Position numbers and translations under genes: made by a program
The notes under the pieces: model-generated
The model's database searches: none
The model's input: the letters and a program-made list of their open reading frames with translations, nothing else
Told to the model about the DNA's origin: nothing
Shown here: in pieces, positions 23,044 to 37,166 of the stretch
How the letters are laid out: each line of letters begins with the position of its first letter
How positions within the stretch are numbered: position 1 is the first letter of the stretch
From: Botrytis cinerea B05.10
Lineage: Eukaryota > Ascomycota > Leotiomycetes > Helotiales > Sclerotiniaceae
Assembly: GCF_000143535.2 (NCBI RefSeq)
Contig: NC_037316.1
Location: 1,674,001-1,738,000 of the forward strand
DNA length: 64,000 nucleotides
Reading direction: 5' to 3'

Positions 23044-23417
23044 ATCGTTCACTTACATGCACTTTCCTTCCCCAAGTCCTTCCAAAAGAATCTCAAAAAT
23101 TCCGAACGCCTTATTTTATTACCAGGTACTTTATATTTCACTTACTTTCATGATCGCAAAGCGCCTCATTCTTCAACCTATCTTTCGGGTCATAGATCTT
23201 CCATTTGTCAAAACAATACATATAGCCGATCGTACATCAATACGCGCTCAGAGGTACTTTTCTTTGGCTGAATCTTAAATACGATACACTTTCAATCGCG
23301 GTTTTGGATCGCCAATACGCTTAAAAGCGCAGCTTATTGACGATATTCAGCTCTTACTCTCGAATCGCAACTTCCTCAACCTCACATCTTTTTCGACTAT
23401 ACTCTTTTCCTTTCAAA

Positions 23418-26400
23418 ATGTCTTCTTCTGATGATGATATGCCTTTGGCAAGAACAAACGGAACCAATGGCAATGGTAAGCAGCAAACACTTTTTCTTTC
23501 CTTCCGCTACAGCCTAAACTGCCTGTTCCTGTTCAACCTCTCCACCCTTCAGCTTTACAACATTCTCGAATTTCATCTCAACTCTACGGCAGATACTAAT
23601 TATGTTCACAGTTTCGCAAGGCCGTATACCGAAAAGTGTCGATAGAGCCATGGACAAGGCTAGTGCAAATGCGAAGGCTGCCCCCGTTGGAATCTCGATT
23701 CGCAATGGACCTGTTTTGGACGATCCTATGGATGTAGATGGGCCTGCTACAAATGGCGCTTCGAAGCGGAAATCACGATCAAGCATTGGTAACGGAAAAG
23801 CTGTAAACTACAAGGTGGATGGTAGCGGCAGTGAAAGTGAAGAAGTGCCATTGGTATGTCGACTTTAAGTTGAAGCATTCAAGCATATGGCATCTCTCAT
23901 GATGTACAAATTTAACAATGATGGCATACTGATTGATACATTAGGCCAAACGACAAAGAACATCCAATAAGAAGAAAGTCGCGGATTCCGATTCAGATGA
24001 TGATATGCCTTTGGCTGGCAGGCGCAATTCTAAACTACCCCCCAAAGTTTCCGCCGGTGCCATTGGAGAGTCATCTTCAGATGATGAGCCGCTTACCGTC
24101 AAACTTTCCAAGGAGAAAGCTTCCATCGAAAAGCATGCCGAGAAGGAAGCAAAGGCCTTGCGAGCAAAGAAGGCAGCACCCAAAAAGGCCATCAAGAAAG
24201 AAGAATCCGATAGTGACGAAGATGTTGCACCCAAAAGGCGGAAGCCCAATGGTGCTGTTCCTGCGAAACCAACCACGAAAAAAGCCAATGGCGTAAAGAA
24301 AGAGGAATCTGATTCCGATGCGCCTCTTGCAAAGAAGGCTGCTCCAAAGAAAGTAAACGGCAAAGTAAAGGCGGAACCAGATACAAAGGTCAAGGCCAAG
24401 AAGGATGAAAGCGAAGAAGCAGATGAGGTTTATCGTTGGTGGGACGCACCCAAGAAGGAGGATGACAGTATCAAATGGGAGACGTTGCAACACAATGGAG
24501 TTGTCTTTCCTCCAGAATACGAGCCACTCCCAAAGAACGTCAAATTGAGGTATGATGGGATTCCACTCACTTTGTCTCTAGAATCGGAAGAAATCGCAGG
24601 CTTTTTTGGTGCTATGTTGAATTCGACCCACAACGTCGAAAATCCAACTTTCCAGAAGAACTTTTTCAAGGATTTCACCGATTCTGTTAAAAAGACTGGA
24701 GGGGCCAAGGATAAGGAGGGAAACAAAGTTGCTATCAAGGATTTTAGTAAGCTTGATTTCAAGCCAATTTTCGAGTATTATGATGGCAAGAGTACCGAAA
24801 GAAAGGCTCGATCTGCAGCTGAGAAGAAGGCCGAGAAAGCGCTCAAAGATGAGGCCGAAGCACCATATAAGACTTGCATTTGGGATGGACGCAAGGAAGA
24901 TGTGGGAAATTTCCGTGTCGAACCTCCTGGACTATTTCGTGGCCGTGGTGAGCATCCAAAGACTGGTAAAGTCAAGCTCAGAGTTACTCCCGAGCAAATC
25001 ACTATCAACATCGGCAAAGACGCCACTGTTCCTTCTCCTCCTGAGGGTCATAAGTGGAAAGCTATTCAACATGACAACAAGGCTACCTGGCTTGCTATGT
25101 GGCAGGAAAACATCAACGGTGCGTACAAGTATGTTATGCTTGCAGCGAAGAGTAGTATCAAGGGCCAAAGCGATTTTAAGAAGTTTGAAAAAGCTCGTGA
25201 ATTGAAGGAGCACATTGATCGAATCCGAAAAGATTACACGCAAGATCTTAAGGCTGAACTCATGGCCGATCGACAACGAGCCACTGCAGTTTATCTCATT
25301 GACAAGTTTGCCTTGCGTGCTGGTAATGAAAAGGACGCGGAGAATGAAGCCGAAACTGTTGGATGTTGTTCTTTGAAATATGAGCACGTCACTTTGAAGC
25401 CCCCAAATACCGTCATTTTTGACTTTTTGGGAAAGGATAGTATTCGTTTTTACGATGAGGTAACAGTTGACCCTCAAGTCTTCAAAAATTTGAAGATTTT
25501 CAAGAAGGCTCCAAAGAAGAATGGCGATGACATTTTTGATCGTCTCAACGTAAGTGCAATACTATGCTTCATTTGGACATCTACTGACCACTGCAGACTA
25601 CGCAATTGAACAAACACTTGACAAATTATATGCCAGGTCTGAGTGCTAAGGTCTTCCGTACTTACAACGCCTCTTGGACCATGTCGGATCTTCTCAAGAA
25701 ACTCAAGAATAGTGACATTTCTATGCAAGAGAAGATCAAGCTATATAATGATTGCAATCGCAAAGTCGCCATTCTCTGCAATCACAAACGGACAGTCGGT
25801 GCTAGTCATGAAGCTGCAATCGAGAAGATGGATGATGCAGTAAAGGGTCTCAAATATCAGAAATGGCGCCTAAAGCAAATGATTCTCGACATTGATCCAA
25901 AACAGAAGAAGAAGAAGGGTGCCGATTGGTTCGCTCTGGATGAAGAGCTTGACGAATCTTGGATTCAAGAGCACCAAGCCTTCCTCGTTGCTCAAGAGCG
26001 TATCAAGATTGAAAAGAAGTTTGCAAAAGAGAACGAGAAACTCGTATCCGAGGGTCAAAAAGAAATGAAGACCAAAGAACTCAACGAACGTCTCCACGCC
26101 GCTACAGATTTAGAGAAGAAGTTTAAAAAAGAGAACAAGACGAAGAAGGTCGAGGCTGAAGGTAAAGGACCTAGCGTCGATAAGTTCGAGGCCAACATCA
26201 CGAAGATAGACGAAAGAATCGCCAACATGCTTCTCAAGCGTGAAGACCGAGAGGGTAACAAGGAGGTTGCGCTCGGTACCAGTAAAATTGTGAGTCCAAA
26301 TTAGTGACTTGGTATGAAACGTATGGCTAACAAAATGCAGAATTACATCGACCCACGTCTCACTGTTGTCTTCTCCCAGAAGTTTGATGTACCGATCGAG

Positions 26401-26481
26401 AAGTTCTTCTCCAAGACTCTCCGTGAAAAGTTCGCCTGGGCCATTGACTCTATTAAGGATGAGGACGACTGGGAATTTTAA
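23418..26481 (+). CDS. TOP1: DNA topoisomerase I (type IB)
   Basis: TOP1 relaxes supercoils in the nucleus through a 3'-phosphotyrosine intermediate. The exons are 23418-23475, 23612-23853, 23945-25549, 25597-26289 and 26341-26481, giving 912 aa. Residues 1-240 are a charged tail with repeated acidic [13 protein letters not shown] patches and Lys-rich NLS stretches. The core begins near [19 protein letters not shown]. Family marks include [25 protein letters not shown] and [14 protein letters not shown] (active-site Arg region). A long charged linker coiled coil follows ([12 protein letters not shown] and on). The catalytic Tyr868 is in [12 protein letters not shown], placed right after the last intron. 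The start follows AAAATG, and the same acidic DDDMPLA motif occurs in exon 1 and exon 3. Confidence 0.97.
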
Positions 26482-27520
26482 ACTCTGGACGTTGTACAAA
26501 CTTTTAATGCAATTTCTTCAAAACGATTTCGAATTTCGAACCTTCTTATTGCTTGTGTTTCAATAGAACAGTTATTCATTATTGCATTTATATATCGTGG
26601 CATTGCATGGTTGAAATTTCTTGCATACCTATGGGCTGGTTTCAGGGAAGTGGGAAACCCTAGGGAATGAGAAAAATAGGATCTCCCAGAATCGGCCACA
26701 GAAGATTTGCCTCCTCTCGCACTTGAATTGCTGCTGCTTATCCAGCGTTCATTGGGCTCCACGCCAACCCCTTTCTGCCATTGCATATCAATAGCGACAA
26801 CGCATGCAGTTAAAAATATTTAGGCTCACTGCCATCAGCAATTGTACATAGTTTCACATACCTAGCAATAACGTAGAGCGGGCCTAGCAAAATAAATCTT
26901 TGTTAAATTTACTCTGACATTCTGGCATTGCTGATGGTCAATGTGACTTGGGTGAATTGCTCTCGCTAATATTAATACTTCAATTAGGAGACACCTAGAT
27001 AGAGCTCTAAACGACCTGCAACTCAATTGCTCATGTGTCCACCACTTCGCATTACAAGCGTTCTAACTTTCAACTCTCCTCTATTCAGGATGTTCGGATA
27101 TACCTCGTGATTCTTTAGGGGGCTACATGATGAGAAATATCGTTAACGTGAGTATTTTAATGATAACGGCTGCGTTTTTGAATATTGGTTTGGCTTGGGA
27201 AAGATTTCGAGCTTGTTGATTCGCCCTGATATCAGTATTGCTTTTATCTAGAAAAATAAACTAGAGGTAGTTGGATTGAGGCAAGTAAACAAAAGGAGAG
27301 ATTAAAATGAATTGAAGCACAATATAGGTCTTTTTAAGCTTATTGGATCAAGACAAGAAAAGAAATTGACCTGTACTGCCCGACACAATAAATTGATATC
27401 TACACGTGACTATTGATTAAGCTCTGAAATACCAGAGGGAGGAGTACAAGGGTAGCTCTCACTTTCACAGCACCCTCATTTTTCTTCCCCTCGCTCTAAC
27501 CTCGATATCGAACATTCAGT
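26482..27520. other. TOP1/COQ6 intergenic region
   Basis: About 1 kb with no gene seen. It includes the TOP1 3' UTR and AT-rich sequence. A CACGTG at 27403-27408 (ACACGTGAC) lies 113 bp before the COQ6 ATG. Confidence 0.5.
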
Positions 27521-29115
27521 ATGAAGCCTTCGAATTCCTCGCTCAGAAAACTTAATCCGTATGTGTGTAAAGCGTGCACGAGACGTATAAGAAGTTTTGC
27601 CACAACGGCTTCTCTTTCGGGTGCGACTTCGACTTCGATTCCGAATAAGCGTCCGGATGTTTATGATGTAGTGTGTGTGGGAGGGGGACCGGCGGGATTG
27701 AGTTTGGTTGCTGCTTTGCGTAGGTTTGGTTTATTTATTTTTATTTTTTGGTTCACTCTTTGGTTTTGAGTATGCGATCGAGAGAATGATGAGGATTAAC
27801 GGAAACTCTAGGCGCAAACCCCCTCACTCGTAATCTGCGGCTCGCGCTCATCGAACCGCAATCGCTATCTAAATCGCTAAATTGGAAACCGAAGGATGGG
27901 GAGTATTCGAATCGATGTAGTAGTTTGACGCCGAAGAGTGTGAGGTTTCTTAAGGATATAGGGGTGTGGGAGGAGGTGGAGGGGACGAGGGTACAAGGAT
28001 ATGGGGGAATGCAGGTTTGGGATGGGGTTAGTGGGGGGAGAATTGGGTTCGATGTTGAGATTGGGGGGAGGGGGGAGGAGGTTGTGGAGGGAGAGGGAAA
28101 GGTGGTGGCGTATATGAATGAGAATGCGAATTTGGTGAGGGGGTTGTTGAGGAGGATAGAGGGGTTAGGAGGGGTAGATATTTTGGAGGGGAAAGTTGCG
28201 GATATTGGGTTGGGACAGGAGACAGAAGAGGGAGATTTCTCTGGCTGGCCAATTGTGAAGGTCGAAGGACAGGAGAAAAGTCTCGCAGCGAGATTACTAG
28301 TCGGCGCTGATGGACAAAACTCCCCCGTAAGGAAATTCGCAGGCATAGAAAGTCGAGGGTGGGATTATGGTCGTGTGGGCGTAGTAGCGACTTTAGAGCT
28401 GGAAGCTCAGCATGAAGTGGGCAAGATTGCATATCAAAGATTCTTACCTACAGGACCAGTCGCCATGTTACCTCTCCCAGGAAACTACGCAACGCTAGTT
28501 TGGAGCACCACTCCGGAGAACGCAGCTGTTCTGAAAGGATTAAGCGCGAAAGACTTCATCGCTATGGTGAATGCGGCGTTCAGGTTAAGCACGGTGGATT
28601 TGAAATACATGCACACTCAGTCGTCGGGCCAAGCAGAGGAAGTATCATGGCGTCTCCAACACACACCTATTTCCGGCACTGTCCCCGCTCCCGTCACTGG
28701 CGTCCAGGAAAATAGCATCGCTTCCTTTCCTCTCAAAATGCGCCACGCAGATACATATATTGGGGAGCGCATCGCATTGATAGGAGACGCGGCACATACT
28801 ATTCATCCGTTAGCGGGCCAGGGACTCAATCAAGGACAGGGAGATGTCGAGGGTTTGGTCAAGGGAATCGGGTATGCGATGGATCACGGGATGGATATTG
28901 GGGTGCGCATGAGTTTGGAATCGTATAATGCGGAGAGGTATATGCAAAATCATGTGTTATTGGGAGTGGTGGATAAATTGCACAAGTTGTATAGTGTGGA
29001 GAGTGGACCAGTGGTTTGGGGAAGGACGTTGGGTTTGAGAGCTGTGGATGCCATGGGACCGTTGAAGAAATTCTTGATGGGTCAGGCTTCAGGGACGGGG
29101 AGAAAGATTTTGTAG
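27521..29115 (+). CDS. COQ6: COQ6, flavin-dependent ubiquinone biosynthesis monooxygenase
   Basis: Coq6 hydroxylates the ubiquinone head-group precursor at C5 on the matrix face of the mitochondrial inner membrane. The two exons are 27521-27719 and 27812-29115 (92-bp intron, GTAGGT..CTAG), giving 500 aa. The presequence is Arg/Ser-rich (LRKLNPYVCKACTRRIRSFA). The FAD dinucleotide fold is VYDVVCVGGGPAGLSLVAAL. Family marks include EYSNRCSSLTPKSVRFL, LLVGADGQNSPVRKFAGI, the second FAD motif ALIGDAAHTIHPLAGQGLN and QGQGDVEGL. Exon 2 from about 27960 to 28210 is strikingly G-rich on the coding strand (Gly/Glu/Val-rich protein), unlike the rest of the gene. It converges with the E2 gene. Confidence 0.93.
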
Positions 29116-29579
29116 GATTATCATAGTGTCAAGAGGAGAGTGGTTAATGAATATAGCTCGAGGGTTGAAAATGTCGTTTATACGTAATGTACATGATGGA
29201 TGGGCGTATGATTGTATGAGTAACGAGAAGAAAGAAAAATCATGATAATATAATCGCTTTCGAATATTCTATTCATGAAACTCGTAAATCTGTAATGAAT
29301 ATGGAATGGTGTGCCCAAAAGAAAAAGAAAACCCCAGTCGCTCAAACGCCTTGCTGTAATGCCAGAGACCAAAATATTCCTTTCCCAACCTTTGCAGTTA
29401 TGCACTCTTGATCCGTTCATGTATTGCTTCATTTTTCATGTTCTAGAATTCGTCCATGCATTTGTTTCTCCTGCCTTGCCTTGCCTTGCACTCGAGAAAT
29501 ACTCCTCCTCCCTCTCCCATTTTTCCTCTCTCGATCCCCCCATGTGATCCGCAGTTTTCTCGCCTCCCCTTGAAGATCC
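29116..29579. other. COQ6/E2 convergent 3' gap
   Basis: A 464-bp gap between two stop codons, presumably both 3' UTRs. No gene is seen. Confidence 0.5.
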
Positions 29580-30217
29580 TCAAACCCCATCATCATGATA
29601 GTAAAAATCAATATCCCTCGGTCTCTTGCGATTGTACTTCACAAACTCATAGTCGCCCTCGGGGCGCTCGTTCTTTGTGTTTCCTGTCAACATGGATTGT
29701 AGGGACATGCAGATCGACTCGACGTTTTGGACGGGCGACCAGCCTTGGGTGCCGAGCAGATCGAGGCAGATTATGCCGTTGGAATAGATGTGCGGGTGCA
29801 TGGGGATGGGGCGCGGTGGGGTGGAGAGCGGGAGGAAGGTTACTTCGGGGGGTTCTGGGGAGGGGTTAGTTGGTTGAGGGTTTGGGAGAGAGAGACATAC
29901 CGATAGGATAATTAGGTGTAAAAACTAATTTTATCCGGTAGGTTTCTCCTTGGTAAAGAGGATTCGAATCTAATACGCAAATGTCGACTAGCCATTCTTT
30001 GAAATCTTCGGCGGATACAAGAGTGATTCCTGGTGGGAGACTTTGGTGGATCTTGAGGCAGAATTAGATTTTGAGATTTCATTTTAAGAGAAGAGAGGAG
30101 AAGAGGTAAATAGATGTTGGGATTTGGGATGGGAGATGTAGAACATAGGACGGGATTTGTATATACCTTGTTGAGTTCCTTTCCCAGACGTTTACTTGCT
30201 ATTCCGGTGGTTGTCAT
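29580..30217 (-). CDS. ubc16: Ubiquitin-conjugating enzyme E2, UBE2W/Ubc16 type
   Basis: There are three exons on the minus strand: 30217-30167, 30051-29901 and 29854-29580, giving 158 aa, one UBC fold. The start reads ASKRLGKELNKI, and YRIKLVFTPNYPIEPPEVTF is the UBC core. The active site is HPHIYSNGIICLDLLG, with the catalytic Cys in ICLD. The usual HPN tripeptide is HPH here, as in UBE2W, which attaches ubiquitin to protein N-termini rather than lysines. WSPVQNVESICMSLQSML and the C-terminal DFYYHDDGV also resemble UBE2W. Introns are 115 and 46 bp. The sub-family call rests on the HPH motif and the YHDD tail; N-terminal ubiquitylation by this protein is inference. Confidence 0.92.
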
Positions 30218-30272
30218 GTTGTGAAGTTATGTAGGTAGGCAGGGTAGGTATCGCGGTCGATGGGATGTATTT

Positions 30273-30328
30273 ATGTATGTGTGCGTGTGTGTGTGTGTAT
30301 GTATGTATGTATGTATGTATGTATGTAT
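30273..30328. repeat. GT / GTAT compound microsatellite
   Basis: A TGTG run changes into seven or so TATG units just upstream of the E2 gene. Confidence 0.85.
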
Positions 30329-31420
30329 ACCCGTTCTTGTGCGATGTGGAAAGGCTAAATTGAATCGAGATATATTTGGAAGAAACAACAGGGTCCACGG
30401 GTAGCTTTGCGAACGCTCCAGGGCGGAAGTTCGAAGCTAGAGATCGAAATGTGAATGAGCGAATGAGTGAATGGATTGTCGAGAATTGTCGATCTTGTTG
30501 CTATTGTTACTCTCTGTGAGTAGTCTATGAGTAGTCTATGAGCAGAGGGTACTCGAGTAGAAAACCAGTTGAGAGTTTCGTGGTGGTGGTGTATTATGAT
30601 GTTCACAGTGGGAACCTGCATATGATAAGGCGGACTAGGTAGGTAGTTGGGTAGTTAGGTAGGTGACCAGCTTGGAGGGGCTGATGAGAAATGAACTGGT
30701 TGGGCTTGGGCTAGACTTTGGCTTTGGGTTGGAGAGTGCACATTGCTCGTCGCTTATCCATCCATTAGGGAACAGCGAGCTACTCGGTATGTAGACAGAT
30801 GTACTCGAGTAGATAGAGAGATGTGAGGAAGTATCCAGAGCTTTTTGGTTATGGGATGAAGCACATGCCTTTCATGGATGAGTAAATGAGTGGCTATCAA
30901 TATAAATATGAAGCAGTTCATAACATATTCATTCATACCTGTCCCGTCTATCCGTCTACGCTCCCGTCCACCCACTCGTCACCACCTACTCTCCGATCTA
31001 TCCTTGATTTGCTGTATGTACATGTTCATCTATACGGCGTACTAGCAACAGCTTACCTCGCACTGTATATATATACCCCGTACCGACCTCATATCAACAC
31101 GCCAGAAACGATGTACCTATCTAGATCCCTCGACCGACGCCTACTCCTGCCTGCCGTTGTGCCAGAGTTTCCATTTCTGGCAATCCAATACGATAGACGT
31201 ACTTCGTGCGACACTTGCCTCTGTAATAGAGTACCAGCATGTACATCTGGAAAAAGAACTGGGCCCACCCTGAATATATCTGAGCCACACTAATAAAAGA
31301 CTAATGAACTCGGAATGAACCCTTGGGCTGACCACTGCCACTGGCCACTGCACACTGCCCCGCCGTTCATTATTCTTGTGCTGCGTAATGGATGAGTGGT
31401 GGGTGTGTGCTCTGTGGCAG

Positions 31421-31496
31421 ATGGATGTATGGGTGTGTGGGTGTATGGGTGTGTGGATGTATGGATGTATGGCTGTATGGTTGTATGGTTGTATGG
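31421..31496. repeat. 8-bp GTATGGAT-like minisatellite
   Basis: There are about nine imperfect units of the form GGNTGTAT or GGGTGTGT, with variants clustered by position. Confidence 0.8.
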
Positions 31497-31618
31497 CATT
31501 TATGAGATGAATGTACGAACTGCGGCTGAAGAAAAGAAGAGGTACCCGGGTAGAGGAGAGAGAGGAACTTTATTTATATTTCATTCATGTTCCCTTTCAG
31601 TGTGATCTTGATCTTTGT

Positions 31619-31656
31619 CTTTACCTCTCCCTTTACCTCTCCCTTTACCTCTCTAC
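31619..31656. repeat. 12-bp CTTTACCTCTCC tandem
   Basis: Three consecutive copies lie upstream of the CaM kinase gene. Confidence 0.8.
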
Positions 31657-32007
31657 CTGTGCCGTTACATAGGTTCCTGACCAAGTATCAACCGCTCATA
31701 CGATACAAGACATTCAGATTCCGTTCCATTCAATAAATTCCCATTTAAAAACGTTTCAACCCGTCATTTCTTTGAACCCTCTCAGGATCTCTTGCCAGGC
31801 TGTTCAACCCCACTAAGACATCTCCGCAATAACATCTGAGCATCTGAACTTCTTACTTGAGAAGAGTTTCTCTCCAACTTTCCCTCCAACTCGTCATATT
31901 CTACCTTTGCGCATCTCCCGATTGCATATCGAAAATCATTCAAGAAGCCATTTGAGGAAGGATCAAATAATTGAGGTCGCAATAGCTATCTCAAGAACGC
32001 AGGCACG

Positions 32008-33674
<1,667 letters not shown>

Positions 33675-36600
33675 ATCAAGTTCTATTGGCCTCTGCGTTT
33701 CTCATGGTGAGCGTTGGATGAGATGGGCGACAAAGTTATGTTGCCCGGGTTGTATGGGGATTCTTTCGAGCTTGGCCTGGGGTAATATCAATACTTTTTG
33801 ATGAATAACATTGTGAATATCGGGCATCGGGCGAAATGGTATCGATGATTCTACTTCTTCTTTTTACGCGAATGGTTTTTAAATTCCTGATATGGGACGA
33901 TTGGGTTGGTTGAAAGGCATGGATGGATGGATTATTATAGGGTTAGTTGGATGGACTTGGTCTTGAGTACGAGTACCCAGCTACCTATACCTATTTATGC
34001 AGATGGCGAATGAAAGTTCGATTGTGAATTCGATTTTGTGTGAAGGGTGTATGTTTTGATGTGAATGAAGTTATTTGAAGCAATTATGTTCTTATTAATG
34101 GTTCCATCTTCCTCATTCTGGCTGGCGATATCTTCAATTGCAGTAGACACCGGGGAACCTGCTAGTGCAGTTTTGTAGATGAGTTTTACTTTTTGGGTAG
34201 AGATTGGCAATGTGATGATTGTGTATAATCTAAATCTCACAAGAAATCGAGATGATTTGGGAGTGTAAAAGAGGAAGGGGAGTGGGTGTTGACGTTGAGA
34301 TGGAAGCTGTGTCTTTTTGTCTTGTTACTGGTTCTCGTCTCATGATATATTAATATTCAATATTAGTGCATTGTATCGTTCAGAAATTCCATATCATATA
34401 CTTGCTTGCCTGTCTGTGATGGATCATTGGTTATATGTCTTTTCTCATATCGCGTTAGTGAACTTGGGTTTGGCGGGCTTGCTCTTGGTGGTGAGACGAG
34501 TGGATGTTTGTTTATTTGTTTGTTATTGGGAATTGGGGTTTAAGGTTTGGGGTTTGTATTTGTATATGTGAATATGTGATTTTTGTGGAGGATGTTCGCT
34601 ATTGTTTGGTTGTTTCTTTGTGTTGTGTAATATAGTGTAGTATAGTGAGATTTTCTTCCTTTCTTCTTCTTTCTTATAGTTGGAATGATAGGTACTAGAT
34701 TGGATAGTCTTCGTTCGCCGCGGCGGGGTATGATGTCAGATCTATACCTACATACCCACATACCTCTCCTTTCACCAAGAAAACTACAATTCACTCTTGC
34801 TTGGAAGAGTTTTACTGTATAGGTAATGTCATGTTTTTCTCTTTTCCTACCTTGCTGCGATGGAAACGTGAGGATTTCGTCGAACTGTTTTGCTTGAGGG
34901 TCCAGATGAATGGATGTACACCAGTGTGGAGTCGTCGTTTATATCTTCTCTACTCAGACCAGTGGGTCATTTTTGTTCGGTTCGTTTGTAGATTCGAAAT
35001 ACTGAATGCAGTGGTAGATGTTTAATCACTCTTTGGATCTTTCGGAAACTAGGGTTGGGTTGACTCAGATCTTTGTGGGTGTGTGTATATACCACATCTG
35101 AAATAATTCTTCTGGGGTAAATCAACGAGAGGGAAACAGTTTGGGTGCTGAAATTTTGTGTTTCGTAGATTCTCTTAGATTCTCTGCTTTTGTATCTGCA
35201 AGGAGATTTTATAATTGGTGTGGATAATTTATGAGTGTCTATGCCGATAGGGGAAGATTGGTTACAGTTTTCTGGGAGAAAAAATTATCTATTCGAGAGT
35301 TGAGGCTGTTGTCGTGTATTTGAGATACTGGAGAATCTAGATATTCGCAATTGCTTATTGTCATATTGAATCATATTTTCTCACTATCGGAGTAAATAAA
35401 GCTGGATCTTTCGTGCTGTATTACTCTAACTATTCTTTATGAGATATACAAGGGCATTCACCACATCTACGCGATCAGATGGTATACCGACGTGGTTGAT
35501 TAGATCAATACTCTATCTTTCCGTGTAATTCACTGATTTGATGTATAGTTGGAACATTGAATAGACACGCGATTCCGGCAGCTTTTATATCCTGTGAGTT
35601 TGGAGACATGTATGTATGGAAGCATGATAGTAGTGAATAATCCGATCGAGATAGTATGCGGCTACATATATATTCGAGCAAAAGATTCGCTTCCTTTCAT
35701 TTCTAGATATATATATCAGCAAAGACAGATTGTGTATCTATATAAAAATCATCTGCAGTCGAAATCATGACTCCGCTCCAAGGAATATCAAACGCCCACA
35801 AAAGAGACTACGAGGATCAACTCCGAAATTGGCTTCATGGTTCTCCTCAGCATCTTCCATCCAATACCATATATCTATTATGGATTCTTCACTCCGCGTG
35901 AATGACCTGAGAATATATCTGTGCGCTTTTGCTATCATTCATATCGTCTGTTTACCTTGTATACTTCCGTTGTCACAATGCGATGGTATTGAGAAAGGAT
36001 TGAGGAAGACTTTTGTCTCGTCTATTCTTCGTGTATACACTAGATATCTTCTACGTAGTAAGTAATAGTACATAGTCGTCAGTGATGCGCAGCATACTAA
36101 ATGACATATCAACAATTTTAACAAAGAGACTGTAGATAAACGGACATATATTCTTGTATTCAGCATTTTGCTTAAGATTATTGAAGTCGTTGATTTCATC
36201 CACAGGAGTCTTGAATCTTTCAATTCGATTTGACCCGGTGTACTCGAACTGGACAAGTGATATCGCTCGCATGCGTGAGGTGAGGCTAGATTTATATTCT
36301 CAGAGCGCCGAATCAAATCACTTCAGAAGACCAAGTTTTTCAAAAAGTACTTGTTGGAATTGGAAATCGCCATCATACTCTCTATCCCAAACAGCTACAA
36401 CGAACTTAAGTATAACATCTATATCGCGACTCTGACTTCGGAGAGATTCAAAGATTCTGAATTAACATATACAGCTCCTGGGATATTGAGCACGGCGAAC
36501 TTTATACATACTCCAAGAACTGCACTTCCAGATCGAGAGATCATCATGAATGGAGTAAGTGCGTCAATGAGATAGATGTGTGAAGTGAGCTGATAACTTA

Positions 36601-37166
36601 TTTAAAAAAAAAAAAAATTACTCGCATGAAATAAGTACAAGATATCTACTCGGAGGATGTAGCACCACTTGATGATGAATGGCAACTTTGCTTGAATCTT
36701 ACTTAGATAGATAGAGATAGATAGATAGAGAGAAAGATATAAAGTGGGAAAAGTGCACAAGGCTTGATGATTTATATCTTCTCTGAATTAAAAGACTCGT
36801 ATGGGGGGGGGGGTATCTATCCATCGTTTCTGTCAGTCCTAGACCCCATATATACACAATAATAAAACAGAATGAATGATACAACAACAACAAAAAAAAA
36901 ATAAAAAAAAAATAAAAAAGGATTCCTTAATCTCGTATCCACAGCCATGCCTACATATACATACCGTTAACATCACACTAATTATTAGGCAGTAGGTAAG
37001 TAGTTTGTATGTATGTATATACATATATACACACTTCGCCCCCTCAAAAGATAAACCCGTCCTTCTTCACCCATCAAACCACACACCTCTCTCGCTCTCT
37101 AGCCAAACCACCCAATAGCCCCGCAGGAGAAGCAAAAAAATTGCAAAAAATCAATGAAGGGAATTG
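33675..37166. other. Gene-poor AT-rich interval between CaM kinase and tRNA-Lys
   Basis: A 3.5-kb stretch. The first ~1.3 kb is T/G-rich and probably includes the kinase 3' UTR. The segment 35730-36575 contains interrupted coding-like sequence (listed separately). Homopolymers follow at 36604-36616 (A), 36803-36813 (G) and 36890-36917 (A-rich). Confidence 0.45.
35767..36575 (+). pseudogene. Coding-like but frame-broken segment, unrecognised
   Basis: A TATATAAAAA lies about 30 bp before an ATG at 35767 that opens MTPLQGISNAHKRDYEDQL and then RNWLHGSPQHLPS, stopping after 44 codons. Further on, other frames give IRFDPVYSNWTSDIARMREV (about 36217-36290) and then KFFKKYLLELEIAIILSIPN to a stop at 36575. 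The last two blocks are one frame apart and overlap. I could not place introns that join them all. It may be a decayed gene or an intron-rich one. No family is recognised. Confidence 0.22.

Larger units (their letters stand above)
21075..23417. other. ATP3/TOP1 divergent interval with coding-like fragments
   Basis: This 2.3-kb region holds the ATP3 promoter, an unresolved minus-strand coding-like stretch (21550-22381, listed separately) and the TOP1 promoter. CACGTG occurs at 21229-21234, 22363-22368, 22787-22792 and 23038-23043. A 5-bp GTACC tandem lies at about 22693-22718. Confidence 0.5.
30218..32007. other. E2/CaM-kinase divergent interval with simple repeats
   Basis: About 1.8 kb with no supported gene. 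It holds GT/GTAT repeats (30273-30328), an 8-bp minisatellite (31421-31496) and a 12-bp CTTTACCTCTCC tandem (31619-31656). The latter lies about 350 bp before the kinase start and may be in its promoter or 5' UTR. Confidence 0.5.

Noticed and set aside
23941..24399. 152-codon frame antisense to TOP1
   Set aside because: It is a shadow of the Lys/Asp-rich N-terminal tail of topoisomerase I.
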